From contig JAGTXZ010000014.1 of NCBI GenBank assembly GCA_018398575.1, forward strand, positions 1,054,001 to 1,118,000: 64,000 nucleotides of DNA, written 5' to 3'. The notes beneath the pieces are model-generated. The model was not told where the DNA came from, made no database searches, and saw only the letters and a list, made by a program, of their open reading frames with translations. Of the stretch, positions 10,884 to 19,940 are shown piece by piece. The position numbers and the translations under genes are program-made. This DNA is from Ampelomyces quisqualis (taxonomy: Eukaryota > Ascomycota > Dothideomycetes > Pleosporales > Phaeosphaeriaceae). Every line of letters begins with the position of its first letter. The first letter of the stretch is position 1.

Positions 10884-11302
10884 GAGGCTTGACAGTCGAG
10901 AACAGAGTACCCATAAGTACCAATGTAGATTCTGGAGTCATGAAACGTGTTTGAAGTGAGGAAGAGTCATATTATAGCAGTCGTTGGACGTGCTCGCAGG
11001 TCAAGCACGCGTTTGTTTCCAGGATTCGGCAAGCATACCCCACCTTACACAAGGTACGCACGTAGTCTTCGGACAATTTGTATGTAGCCACTAGGTAGCC
11101 ATGTCATTGTCGACTCCAAGGTGCTGCAAGTTTTGTGGTTGATGAATAGCCAATTCAAGCGTGATGACGAATTCTTTTTCTTCGGGACTCATTCGCAAGT
11201 AGCGAGCGGATAACCAAGTTCGAATGTAGCAGATACGATTGTACCTCGTCGTCATATGTATTCTCACTGAACAATACTACTACTCTAGCCTTGAGTTCAA
11301 GT
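10884..11302. other. Intergenic, no gene seen
   Basis: Probable 3' untranslated and spacer DNA of the MFS gene, which reads toward it from the right. AT-leaning; nothing recognisable. Confidence 0.3.
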
Positions 11303-12954
11303 CTACAAAATATATCTAAACCCTTTGTTGTCAATCTCCGTAACATCCAGCATACCCTGTTCAACCGCCTCCCTCTCTTCCTCCTCCGTCAAAGTTATTC
11401 CACTCGCACTCTCTTTATTCCTCTTCGTGTTTACACTCCACATGTACGCGTACAATACCAGAACCATTGTCAACTTGACACTATATCCCACCAGCATGGC
11501 TATATACGCACTCTTGTAACCGGGCTTTTCGCTGTCCTTGAAAGTCTGTGGGCCAATAATGTTTCCGACACAATATCCAGTGAAGAGGGCTGCGCTGGTA
11601 AGTTGTTTTTTCGTGGTGCCTGCTATATTGGATGACACGATAGTGAGAGACATGCTGAACCCCAGGCCTTGGAAATAGCAGAGCCAAAGACCAATGAGCC
11701 GGCCCCATTTTGCGGACGACGGGAGTCCGACGAGTAGTGATGCGCCGATGATACAGATCAGATTTGCAACTGTCATGGTAATGCAGCGCGAATTCGGAAA
11801 CTTGGTACAAATGAATCCGCCAGCGAGGAGGGAGAGAAATTGCACCGCGCCGCCAGGAATCTGGAGGTATTGTGTTCCGAGAGTGTCGACGCCAAAGGAC
11901 TTGATGATAATGCTGCTGAAGCTGGTGAGTGCGGAATTGGGGACCTGCGCACCTGTCGCCATGATGAAGAGGATCCAAGTTTTTGGGTCTTTGAAGGTTT
12001 GCCACGCTTGGTATCTCTTGAAGTGGCTGTTCTTGATGCCCTGACGATTGGCAGATACACGTTCGACGGCAACGATGCGTTCGCGAGGGGTAAGAAAGGG
12101 CGCTGTAGATGGCAGATCCGGGAGGAACAGAAGCGTAACAATGCCCATAAAAAGACTTGTGGATCCGAAGATTAAGAAGACGTACATCCATCGCGGCAGA
12201 CCTGTTGTTATGTGGCCGACCGCATACCCGATCAATCCACCGAACATGGTTGCTATGCCGTTGGTGCAGTAGTATGCTTCAAGCCGCAGAGGCTGTTCGG
12301 CTGACACGTACCACATGGACATAATCATCACGAATCCGGGATTGACTGTGCTTTCGAGAAAGCCCAGTAGGAAGCGATTGACAGCGGTTCCAGCGAAGTT
12401 GTGACAGGCTGGAGTGGTCATGAGAATTATGCCCCATCCTAAACGAGACAAGATGAATAGTCAGCCAAGAGTACCCAGAAGATAATACGTGATTGTGAGA
12501 CGAACCGACGGTACAGAACCCCAGGAACTTGGCGATTGGAAGGCGCTGTAGAAGATAGCCCGCAGGGTATTGGCCTGCAAGGTACCCAAAGTAAAAGATA
12601 CTTCCTTTGAGGATTTTAGTTTTGGATGTGTGATTCCAAGGCAATGGTATACATACCGAGCCAGGAGTACCCATTCTTCCCCAGCTTCGTGGCTTCGATG
12701 AAACCAAAAGCAGAAGCATAGTTGATGCCATTCTTGTCGAGATACTGAAGAAGGTAGATGAAGAACAAGATGGGAACTATTCGTACATCAATCTTGCGCA
12801 GGGTTCTCTTCGCTTCAGCAGGATCGATTTCAAGGCCACGGTTTTCTTTGTAAGCCTCGTACGTATCGTCCAGCCGCGACGAAGTCTCCGACGCAACCGT
12901 AAGCGAAGGCTGAACAACATGAATATCCTTCTCGGGCGGGCTCGAGAACGCCAT
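11303..12954 (-). CDS. MFS transporter, allantoate permease (Dal5/ACS) family
   Basis: Three exons read 12954-12657, 12604-12506 and 12438-11303. The introns are 52 and 67 bases, with donors GTATGT and GTTCGT and acceptors AAAG and TTTAG, both in phase 1. The joined product is 510 residues. The N-terminal region has LQYLDKNGINYASAFGF, the membrane segment 1 signature of the anion:cation symporter (Dal5-type) family, followed by GYSWLGSIFYFGYLAGQYPA and the loop after membrane segment 4, NRFLLGFLESTVNPGF. About twelve hydrophobic segments are present. The family imports anionic nitrogen or vitamin compounds (allantoate, ureidosuccinate, nicotinate, pantothenate, biotin precursors) by proton symport at the plasma membrane. 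The substrate here cannot be read from sequence. No catabolic partner genes adjoin it. Splicing restores the conserved text exactly, so the structure is well supported. Confidence 0.93.
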
Positions 12955-13885
12955 GATGACTTGTATGCACACGAAAGGTAAGTGACGAACTCGCATGACA
13001 CCTTGGGTACAAGTCTGAGGAGATGCTCTCTTAAGAACCACGCCACACGGATGTCCACTGCCTATCTCCATGAACATAGCAACCTTACTCGGCTCGCGTG
13101 CACAAGTACCGAAGTAGCATTCCGCCGGCATACGCTGGAACGGGGAACAATTCTACATCTTGCCTGGGAATAACGGCCGTGCCTACGTTCTAGGTACCAT
13201 GGCCTTGGACGACGTCCCAAACAAGCCATCGATGCTTAGTGACGACACAAGCAAGCGTCGTCATTGGCGTGGGCGGCGCAGGTGGATTCGCTGGGCGCTC
13301 AGATGGTGCTGTTGACGTTCGATGTCGTGATAGCATGCTGGTTTGACGCGAGACTGTGCAGGAACGGGCTGAGATCGGCGTTTACAAGTAAGTAGCCGAG
13401 AAAATGCCACAATTTGCTTGTGGAAATTGAGAAGTCGACACATCTTGCCCGTATTTCAGCTTGTATCAGCAATTGCCAAGATGGCCCAAGGCAGACGAGT
13501 GTGAGAATGTTGATGTTATGATAACTACTCCGTAAAATATGCGGCTCGGCTCGGTGTTTAGACGTGAGGTAAGTGACGTTAAACAGTTACTCTAGGTTTA
13601 TCTAAACTGTCTAGTCATATCTAGCATGTATAGCGTGTCTATACTCGTTTCGTAAAACGAGCGTGGATGCCCCAACGCCTTTCCAAGGATTTTTCAACGC
13701 CGTATAATGTGACTTTTTAACACCCAGTAAGAAGGAAGACGCTCAATTGCAAGGATGTACAGAAGTGGAGATCCAGAGTCGAAAGCTTGTGAGCTGCGCG
13801 AAGATGGATAGGGCGTGGCAGTCGACGATGACCTTAATCGACTAGCTTGGCGGTTGCTGGCAGAGGAGGGCGGGGTTCGTGCGCA
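12955..13885. other. Promoter side of the MFS gene plus AT-rich patch
   Basis: Upstream DNA of the MFS gene. At about 13500-13680 there is an AT-rich, TpA-rich patch that includes one TACTCCGTAA motif (13526-13535) and a perfect 7-base hairpin CTCGTTT-CGTA-AAACGAG near 13645-13665. No ORF is convincing. It may be a degraded repeat fragment. Confidence 0.3.
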
Positions 13886-14595
13886 TCATATCCTGGCCTG
13901 CCTCAGGATCTGGCTGTCCTGCTGCAGCCGGAGGATCTCGCGCTGCTCCTGGAAGACCTGTCTTGCCTTCTCCAGAACCATTTCGAAGCCTTCTTTGCCC
14001 TTGGCCGCGTTCTGCTGGAACCTTTCGACAGTAAATTGCTCGATGCTGTTCTTGATTTTCTGCCAGCCTCCGCATAGTGCGGTAACTTCAGCTCTTTGTG
14101 TGAAGGTTGTGCTCGGTGCAGAGATAGTGGACGACGTCGAGGGTTGGTATGTGCATGTCTCGCGGACGTTGAGCAAGTCTGTCATGGTCACGTTCATGGA
14201 GCAGAGCGTCAACTTCTTTGCGACGGGGTCGACGTAGGATGTCTCGTAGACCATGGAAGTGTCTTGGCCGCCAAGAATCGAGGTGACCCATTTCGGGGCG
14301 CTTTGCCGGCAGGTGATGAGGCGTTCGGAACGAAGCTGTCGGTATGTTAGTAGATGGGCCAGATGGTGTGCTTGAGACGTCGCACGAGTAGATGGGTGTC
14401 GGGAAGAGGTGAGGCGCGTCGGCATGTGAAGAGGTCACTTACGATGCCTGTGGCTGGGTCGACGGTCCGGCTCAGCGTGTCGACTGCGATGACGTGTGGT
14501 GTCTTCTCATTCCAGGGGCCATATTTGCGCCAATTGCTCGTCGAGACTTCCTCCCAGGAGTAGCCGAAGTCGACGGTCTGTTGGAAATATTTCAT
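13886..14595 (-). CDS. PRELI/MSF1 domain protein (Ups1/Ups2 family)
   Basis: Two exons (14595-14443 and 14335-13886) are joined across a 107-base intron with GTAAGT donor, CTACTAAC branch and CGACAG acceptor, giving 200 residues. The protein opens with MKYFQQTVDFGYSWEEVS, the start of PRELI domains, then carries the WNEKTPHVIAVDTLSR strand region, ERLITCRQSAPKW and YVDPVAKKLTLCSMNVTM; it ends with a long charged helix rich in Q/E/R (about residues 145-200). In yeast, Ups1 and Ups2 sit in the mitochondrial intermembrane space bound to Mdm35 and shuttle phosphatidic acid or phosphatidylserine between the two membranes. Which of the two this is cannot be settled by eye. Length and domain order are normal. 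The extended C-terminal helix is as expected for the family. Confidence 0.92.
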
Positions 14596-15178
14596 GGTGA
14601 TCGTGTGCCGCCGGTCCGGAGTCGGGTTTTTCTTGACTGCGGGTGGTGATTGTGCGCGTCCTCGGATGCGGACGTGGGCGGTAGTGATGGGGATCGATGC
14701 CGTAGATGCGGTGTCTAGCTTATCGATGGGCGGTGTGGGCGTGGATGAGTTGTTAAAGGGTGCAGGGGAGTTCCGCTCGTGAAAATCTCGGCAAAGGGCC
14801 AAAAGCAAGCGCGGGCCAGGCTGAAACTAACAGCGCGCGAGTCACGCTACCGTGCGGCGAGTTTTGGAGGAGGGAATAGTAGGTACGGAGTACGGATAGG
14901 TTGCGAGATGATGTCGCTATGCCTAGTCGCCAACTGATGCTTGATGAGGGTCAGTCATATGTGCAAGGCTGTTGTGTGCCCTGCCGCTCTTTTCTCCGAG
15001 CGCTGGTCTATTGTATTCAGTCGGCCCAGCCCGACTCTGCCCGGATGACGTTTACACCAGCATCGCATCCGTCTTTCCACCAATCAAAGGTCACGCCTCA
15101 ATCCTTTCTAGCATCATCTCCAGCTACCTGACGGGAAACGTTATTGCCCAACCCCATGAGCAGTATTACCTACTCCCA
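14596..15178. other. Upstream region of the PRELI gene
   Basis: Promoter-side spacer. It contains an exact TACGGAGTAC motif at 14884-14893 and no supported gene. A short plus-strand ORF (14901-15181) has no domain. Confidence 0.3.
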
Positions 15179-15463
15179 TAAGCCCCTGTCTTCAAGCCCT
15201 TCCAAGCCACCCACACACCTGAATTTCTTCTGTGTCTAGTAAGCAGAGTAGGTATTTCAATTACGTTAATTTTAAAAGTGTTAAACAAAACTTAAAAAGA
15301 TGTTGTATAGGTGCTTATTTGTGCTGTTAAAGTATAAGATTTTGAAAAGTTTAGGTTTTAGACTTTTAGGTCTAACCTCATGTGAGTGTAGGCTAACGTA
15401 ATGTGAGCGTATTCACTTAAGATGGTTGGCTGATTTGGCCTTGGCGGTGTCTTAGGGGTGGGC
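15179..15463 (-). repeat. Dispersed repeat, copy A (RIP-like)
   Basis: The segment aligns by eye with the reverse complement of 53001-53282 over its whole length. Shared blocks include AAGCCCCTGTC and CCACCCACACACCTGAA at one end, GTCTAAC in the middle, and GGCCTTGGCGGTGTCTTAGG at the other. In the middle, copy A shows T where copy B has C, mostly at CpA (for example TTAAAAGTG against TCAAAAGTG, and GTTAAAGTA against GTCAAAGCA). This is the direction expected for repeat-induced point mutation. The outer ends (GCCCCTGTC against GCCCCCCTAAGAC) are only weakly inverted, so a MITE, SINE or solo LTR are all possible. Confidence 0.8.
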
Positions 15464-15873
15464 AATAACGTCGCCCCTACCTGACTCCTGCAACACCACT
15501 ATGTACAGAGTACATATGTACAACTGGCGCAAAGAGGGCAGGGGTCAGAAAACACGTGCGCACGTAGCCTGTTGAAGCCGAGAAGCTACCTAATCGTGCT
15601 AGTCAATTAGGTGGTAGTTGAGTACCTCATCACTCAGCTTCACCAGTGGTATGGGAACAACAAAAGGGCGACGCGAACCACGAGTCTGGCGGTGTGGCTA
15701 TGGTTTCCCTCAATCTATCAAATTGACAGAGTAAAGCATATTCTATGCTTGATATCACGACTTTTCGTATCATGCGCCAGAACGCCCTCCCATGCTCTTT
15801 TGCTTTCCAACCATGCCAGAGGCTAACTTGGTTGTGGCTCCCATGTGTGTCCGACCCCCGAGTCTTGCACCAC
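15464..15873. other. Spacer downstream of MYG1
   Basis: No gene seen. Weak similarity to the DNA beyond copy B may continue for some tens of bases past 15463, so the repeat edge is uncertain. Confidence 0.3.
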
Positions 15874-17078
15874 CTACATGACCGCAGCCTTCTTGGCCAT
15901 AGCCAACGCACCATCGAAGGTCTTATTGCCGCCAATGAAGCCAGCAGCGTGGACGAAGACACAGCCTTGGACGCCCGAAACTTGGTCCAATTGCTCGTCG
16001 CGTACACCCTTCCATGCGTCCGGCAGATCTTTGCGGTTGACGAAGCCGCCATTCTCTTTGCTTACAGCGCGAATACGCCACTTGCCCTCGGGCTTATCCT
16101 CAGGGAAGAGAACATACAGAACCTGAGGCGCAACACCCTCTGGGATGGGTGATTCCTTCTCGAGATTGTACAGATGATCTGCCCACGGCATTCCCTCCGG
16201 GAGGACCAAGATACGTCCCTCAGCATCGTACTGCAGTCGTCCATCGTAGGCCTGTTTGACAGAGTGTCGCGCGGGAAGCCATGCGCTTGCACGGTCCGTA
16301 AGCTCGATCAAAAACTGCTCGCCGACAAACTGCGATGCCTTGGCAAAGCGCATGTCTTCTTCTGCCTGCTTAGCCTCTGGGGTCTTGGTCTCCTCCTTGT
16401 TCGCTGATCGTGGCCCATAGTTGTAGCGGCTGACGACGCTTGCGATGCTGAAGCCGCGGTCTTCGAATTGCTTCTGCAGTCCTGCCTTGTCCAAATCGTT
16501 GGCGGGAATGACGTTGATACCGTTGTCGTTTGCGTCGAAGGCCTCGATGAAGTCTGTGTAGATCTTCTCGAACAGAATGTCGCAATCCTGACCCTGCAGA
16601 CCCGTGACAGCTGTGATGATGTCCTTGCCGAAGTGGAGGTATACAAGCCCAGCAGACGAGAGCTTGGTGTTGTGACCTGGGAAGACCGCCTCGAAGCCGC
16701 GCTGGTGATGGTCGTAGCGCTTGTTGCCATGGTCGTATTCGCCGCCAACGTCGACGACGGTGTGGCATTTGGCGAGCAGGTCAGGGTCGCGCGTGCGGAC
16801 CAGCTGCGCGTCGAGGTATGTAGGAAGAAGGCGCAACATGGCAACCGCTAGCGACTCGTCCGCATGGAAGTGGCCACTGCCATGCAATTAGTACTGTTAT
16901 CTTGTCCCCGCCTGCGTCAACCCTACTTGTGCGTGCCAATGACCGGCGCATCGGTCTTGAGCCGCTTGGTGGGGCTTTCAGAAGACATTGCGGCTACAAA
17001 GTATCGGTGTCTGTGTGGGTAATTGCGGGTGAAGAAGGGTTTGAGGTTGCGCAGCACAAGCGGCCTGGATGCAAACAT
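15874..17078 (-). CDS. MYG1: MYG1 / UPF0160 DHH-like phosphoesterase or exonuclease
   Basis: Exons 17078-16927 and 16876-15874 join across a 50-base intron (GTAGGG donor, TACTAAT branch, GGCAG acceptor) and restore GTHNGHFHADESLA. The product is 384 residues. The metal-binding motifs of the MYG1 family are intact: HNGHFHADE at about residues 50-58, VDVGGEYD near 92-98, and YDHHQRGFE around 105-113. The C-terminal half ends with GVQGCVFVHAAGFIGG, the other conserved signature. Human MYG1 is a 3'-5' RNA exonuclease of nucleus and mitochondria. Here the first ATG gives an Arg-rich leader (FASRPLVLRNLKPFFTRNY) that looks like a mitochondrial presequence, while a second ATG at 16988 starts MSSESPTKRLK, which resembles a nuclear form. 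Dual start use would fit dual location but is inferred. Confidence 0.95.
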
Positions 17079-17585
17079 GTAATTGCTGCGCGTAGAGTGG
17101 TTGTCTAGCTCGCCTGGTGGGGGGTGGGGGCATGGGCAAGAGTGCACTGCCACCTCGGTCTGAGGCTTGACTCTTGAGGCGTGGCCCACCAATAGCCTCG
17201 AAATTCACCTTGGCCCCGACGTGCTTCGCCTGCCCAGCCCTCGGAGCCCTCCCAGGACCAGTCCACCAATAATCCACCAATCTAGCTCCTTTTCGCGGCG
17301 AGCTCGAGCGTCAGTGGAGCACTTGCACCGTTTGCACGTGAAGAGACGTTTCCCCCGCCAAGAGCCACGATTCGAAACCAAGCCCGCCACCACCCTGCCA
17401 GCACCGTGCACGCCCGCTGTCAGTTATACACGTTGCGTCTCTCTATCCCCCCCCCCTATCCCCCCCCCTCCCCTCCCCGCGCTCACTGCGCGTCCATAGC
17501 GCGCGTCGAGCATCCTCCACAGCCTCAGCGCACGTCAAAAGTCGAGCTCGTTTTTCTACGAGCTTGGCGTCGACGACCCACGCAC
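17079..17585. promoter_or_regulatory. Divergent promoter MYG1 / ICE2
   Basis: About 500 bases separate the two start codons. Two CCAAT boxes in close tandem (17266-17270 and 17277-17281) and a further CCAAT near 17190 suggest HAP-complex binding; this is inferred from the motif only. A pure pyrimidine C-rich tract (17441-17479) sits in the probable ICE2 leader. Confidence 0.5.
17441..17479 (+). repeat. C-rich homopyrimidine tract
   Basis: About 39 bases, nearly all C with a few T and one A, in the presumed 5' leader of ICE2. Pyrimidine tracts next to transcription starts are common in filamentous fungi. It is also a spot where length errors in sequencing are likely. Confidence 0.7.
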
Positions 17586-19013
17586 ATGTGGCTTAGCAGA
17601 GTGCTCTCGTCGACCACCTTTCTGGGCGCCATCGTATTCACCATCCCCCTGGCCTTTGACATTGGTGGCCGAACATGTGGCCTGGCATTCTCGCTGGCCC
17701 TTGGCACATACTACTTCCTCTACTCGGTCCTACGACTAGCAACGCCGGACCACTCGCGGTTCAGATGGGCGCTGTGCAACATAGTAGCATGGGCGCAATG
17801 GCTGGCTATACCGACGCTGTTGATCTGGAGTCTGAACAAATTTTCCATCGACGCGACCAATAATGCGGGCTGGGTGGAGCGGACGTTTGGGGGCAGGAGA
17901 TCAGAATTCAAGACGGTGAACGAATGGATATTTGGGAGCCAAGGGCTGCTACAGAGCGCCTCGATCGGCGCCTGGGACAAGACGCTGAGGTACAGCACGC
18001 CCGTCTTTCAGCTTGCAGAGGGCTTCTGCAGCTTGTTGGTCATCCAGGCTGCTGGGCAGATCACGCGTTGGGTGGTCAACCGAGAGCGCGGTGACAGCTG
18101 GATGGTAAGTTTCGTAGCTTCAACACACTCGGCAACGGAAGCTAACATGTCTACAGATTGGCCTGCTTATCACTTCCGCATCCATCATTTCCACCTCGGT
18201 CTACTTTCTGTGGCGCATCACCACCTTCCCAGAGATCAGCAACGTAGATGCCATCCTTATTGGCGTTGCCATCACCACTGCTATATTCCTTGGTGGGTGG
18301 GGCATCGTCAGTGCGAGAGGCAATCCTGTCGAATCGTCTCTTCTGGTATGTGTTTCCATCCGTTCAATTGGGGTCAAGCTAACCCCCGTGAGTTCGCCTA
18401 TGTGACGCTCTGCATCTACCAGATCTTCACCGATTACCAGCCCTCTCCAGGATCAACAGCAGCAGCAAATGCGCCATCTGACCCTGCGCTGCCTCCACTA
18501 CCTCCCATTATCATGGCATCCTACACGACGCTTCTCCATGCCATGGGTTCCCTGCCCACCATCATACACACCGGCTTCAACCTCATGGTCGGTGCTGTCA
18601 TGACCATTACGCCCTCGGTCATCATTTCCCTTGCCTATCGCGTCTTCGTCATGTACGCAGCTGCACGTATAATCCCCGCCGTGCGAGAAAGCGGCGCCCG
18701 CGCGCTATCTCAAGAACCCAGTCTAGACGATGAGGACGAAACATCGAAAATTCTCGGATTCCTGACCTGGTTCAGTCCCAGTATTATCATCGCAGTGTAC
18801 ACAAGTCTGTTAATGCAGCATTTTGCCAGCGGTAATGGGGCGGACGGAAGTGCCGCGACGGGCGAGTGGTGGACAAATCAAGGTGGTGATGTTGGGGGGA
18901 ATACGTGGAGATGGATCAATCTGGCAATCACCATGGGCTTGTATGCCATTGAACTCAAAATCTCAAATGCGGATGACGATGGCCGCCTGACGAGCCATTG
19001 GAAGACGGATTAA
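17586..19013 (+). CDS. ICE2: ICE2 family ER membrane protein
   Basis: Three exons (17586-18104, 18157-18345, 18393-19013) with introns of 52 and 47 bases; both have GCTAAC branch points and are phase 0. The product is 442 residues with about nine hydrophobic segments. Splicing replaces out-of-frame text by IGLLITSASIISTSVYFLWR and joins ESSLL to FAYVTLCIYQIF, a conserved family segment. In yeast Ice2 is an ER polytopic protein needed for inheritance and shaping of cortical ER, and it links phospholipid synthesis and lipid droplets to ER growth. The C-terminal part has the typical SVIISLAYRVFVMYAAARIIP segment and ends in a soluble tail. No anomaly is seen. The ATG at 17586 is chosen because upstream in-frame sequence is the pyrimidine-rich leader. 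Confidence 0.93.
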   Translation: MWLSRVLSSTTFLGAIVFTIPLAFDIGGRTCGLAFSLALGTYYFLYSVLRLATPDHSRFRWALCNIVAWAQWLAIPTLLIWSLNKFSIDATNNAGWVERTFGGRRSEFKTVNEWIFGSQGLLQSASIGAWDKTLRYSTPVFQLAEGFCSLLVIQAAGQITRWVVNRERGDSWMVSFVASTHSATEANMSTDWPAYHFRIHHFHLGLLSVAHHHLPRDQQRRCHPYWRCHHHCYIPWWVGHRQCERQSCRIVSSGMCFHPFNWGQANPREFAYVTLCIYQIFTDYQPSPGSTAAANAPSDPALPPLPPIIMASYTTLLHAMGSLPTIIHTGFNLMVGAVMTITPSVIISLAYRVFVMYAAARIIPAVRESGARALSQEPSLDDEDETSKILGFLTWFSPSIIIAVYTSLLMQHFASGNGADGSAATGEWWTNQGGDVGGNTWRWINLAITMGLYAIELKISNADDDGRLTSHWKTD

Positions 19014-19276
19014 TCTCGCAAGCAACAAGTGGTTCAACCACACTGGACTCCTAGATCCACAGCCGCGCGCCAGAACAAGGACAAGAATCATCCTTGTGCG
19101 ACCAGACAAAAGGGGATACCCAAAGAGGCAAGAAGCGGGGAAGAAGAAATTGCCTACCTTCACAACGGAGCATACACACACAAGACTGTGTGACAACAAG
19201 AGAGCAGGACTCGCAGGAAGTTGAAGCGATTGTAATCTGACCATTGGTCTTAGACTTAGCGAGCCCAGACGCTTCA
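19014..19276. other. Spacer after ICE2
   Basis: 3' untranslated and spacer DNA; nothing recognised. Confidence 0.3.
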
Positions 19277-19940
19277 TCATACGTACGGAGCGTTTCCGCA
19301 AGAGTTCATTTCTAAACTTTCTTCTCTATATTGTTCAGATACCCCCCAGTTATGGAGAATTTGGAGATACCAATGGACATAGTTGCATATTATTTTACAT
19401 GAACATTTGTTTTTTCTAACATTGCACGTGGCAAAGTAACTTACTTGTGCAGTAATTTTTGAATTATCGGCTGTGTACTTTGGATTTGCATATGCGATTG
19501 TGGTTGCAAGTGATGTTGAATCTTGATAGTACATGTCAGGAGCGTTTTTTGTGCGATAGCCCTGTGCAAGCTCCCACTTTCCCATGAGACTTGGTTCTAC
19601 ACCCTTTCCATAAAGCCTACATTGGGACATGATGAAATCGCTCTTCCAATGGTCAAAATCCGCACAACTTGGATACAGAATATCCAAATCGTAGAAATGC
19701 TGACGCAGTGATTCGGTCGCTGTGCCATGTAGCTCCAAGCCCTGGATCCACGATTGTCAAGATCAAATCATGGTGAAAGGGCCGTAATACGTCATTTCGA
19801 GCCATGGGGATGGATCGCATCGACTGCCATTTTCCATGCGCGAACTGAGAGGCGGCGCTTGTGAAGACAATTGCAGCCACCCACGTGTAGCACAGTAGCC
19901 GTGCGACCGAATACCTGATGGCTGACGTTGTTTGGACCAG
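19277..19940 (-). pseudogene. Possible secreted protein relic, no intact start
   Basis: Two minus-strand frames abut. The upstream one (about 19935-19740) encodes a hydrophobic leader-like run (SVARLLCYTWVAAIVFTSAA) and then a soluble stretch ending near IVDPG. The downstream one (19738-19277) continues with LELHGTATESLRQHFYDLDI and then GKWELAQGYRTKNAPDMYY. The switch of frame at about 19738 has no splice signals, and no in-frame ATG precedes the leader before a stop. The mix of a signal-like segment and a Cys-containing body suggests an extracellular protein that has decayed. I do not know the family. A missed 5' exon or a sequence error would revive it. Confidence 0.35.

Noticed and set aside
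12279..12731. Alternative ORFs spanning the MFS introns as separate genes
   Set aside because: Splicing at canonical sites joins them into one 510-residue carrier with family text across each junction.
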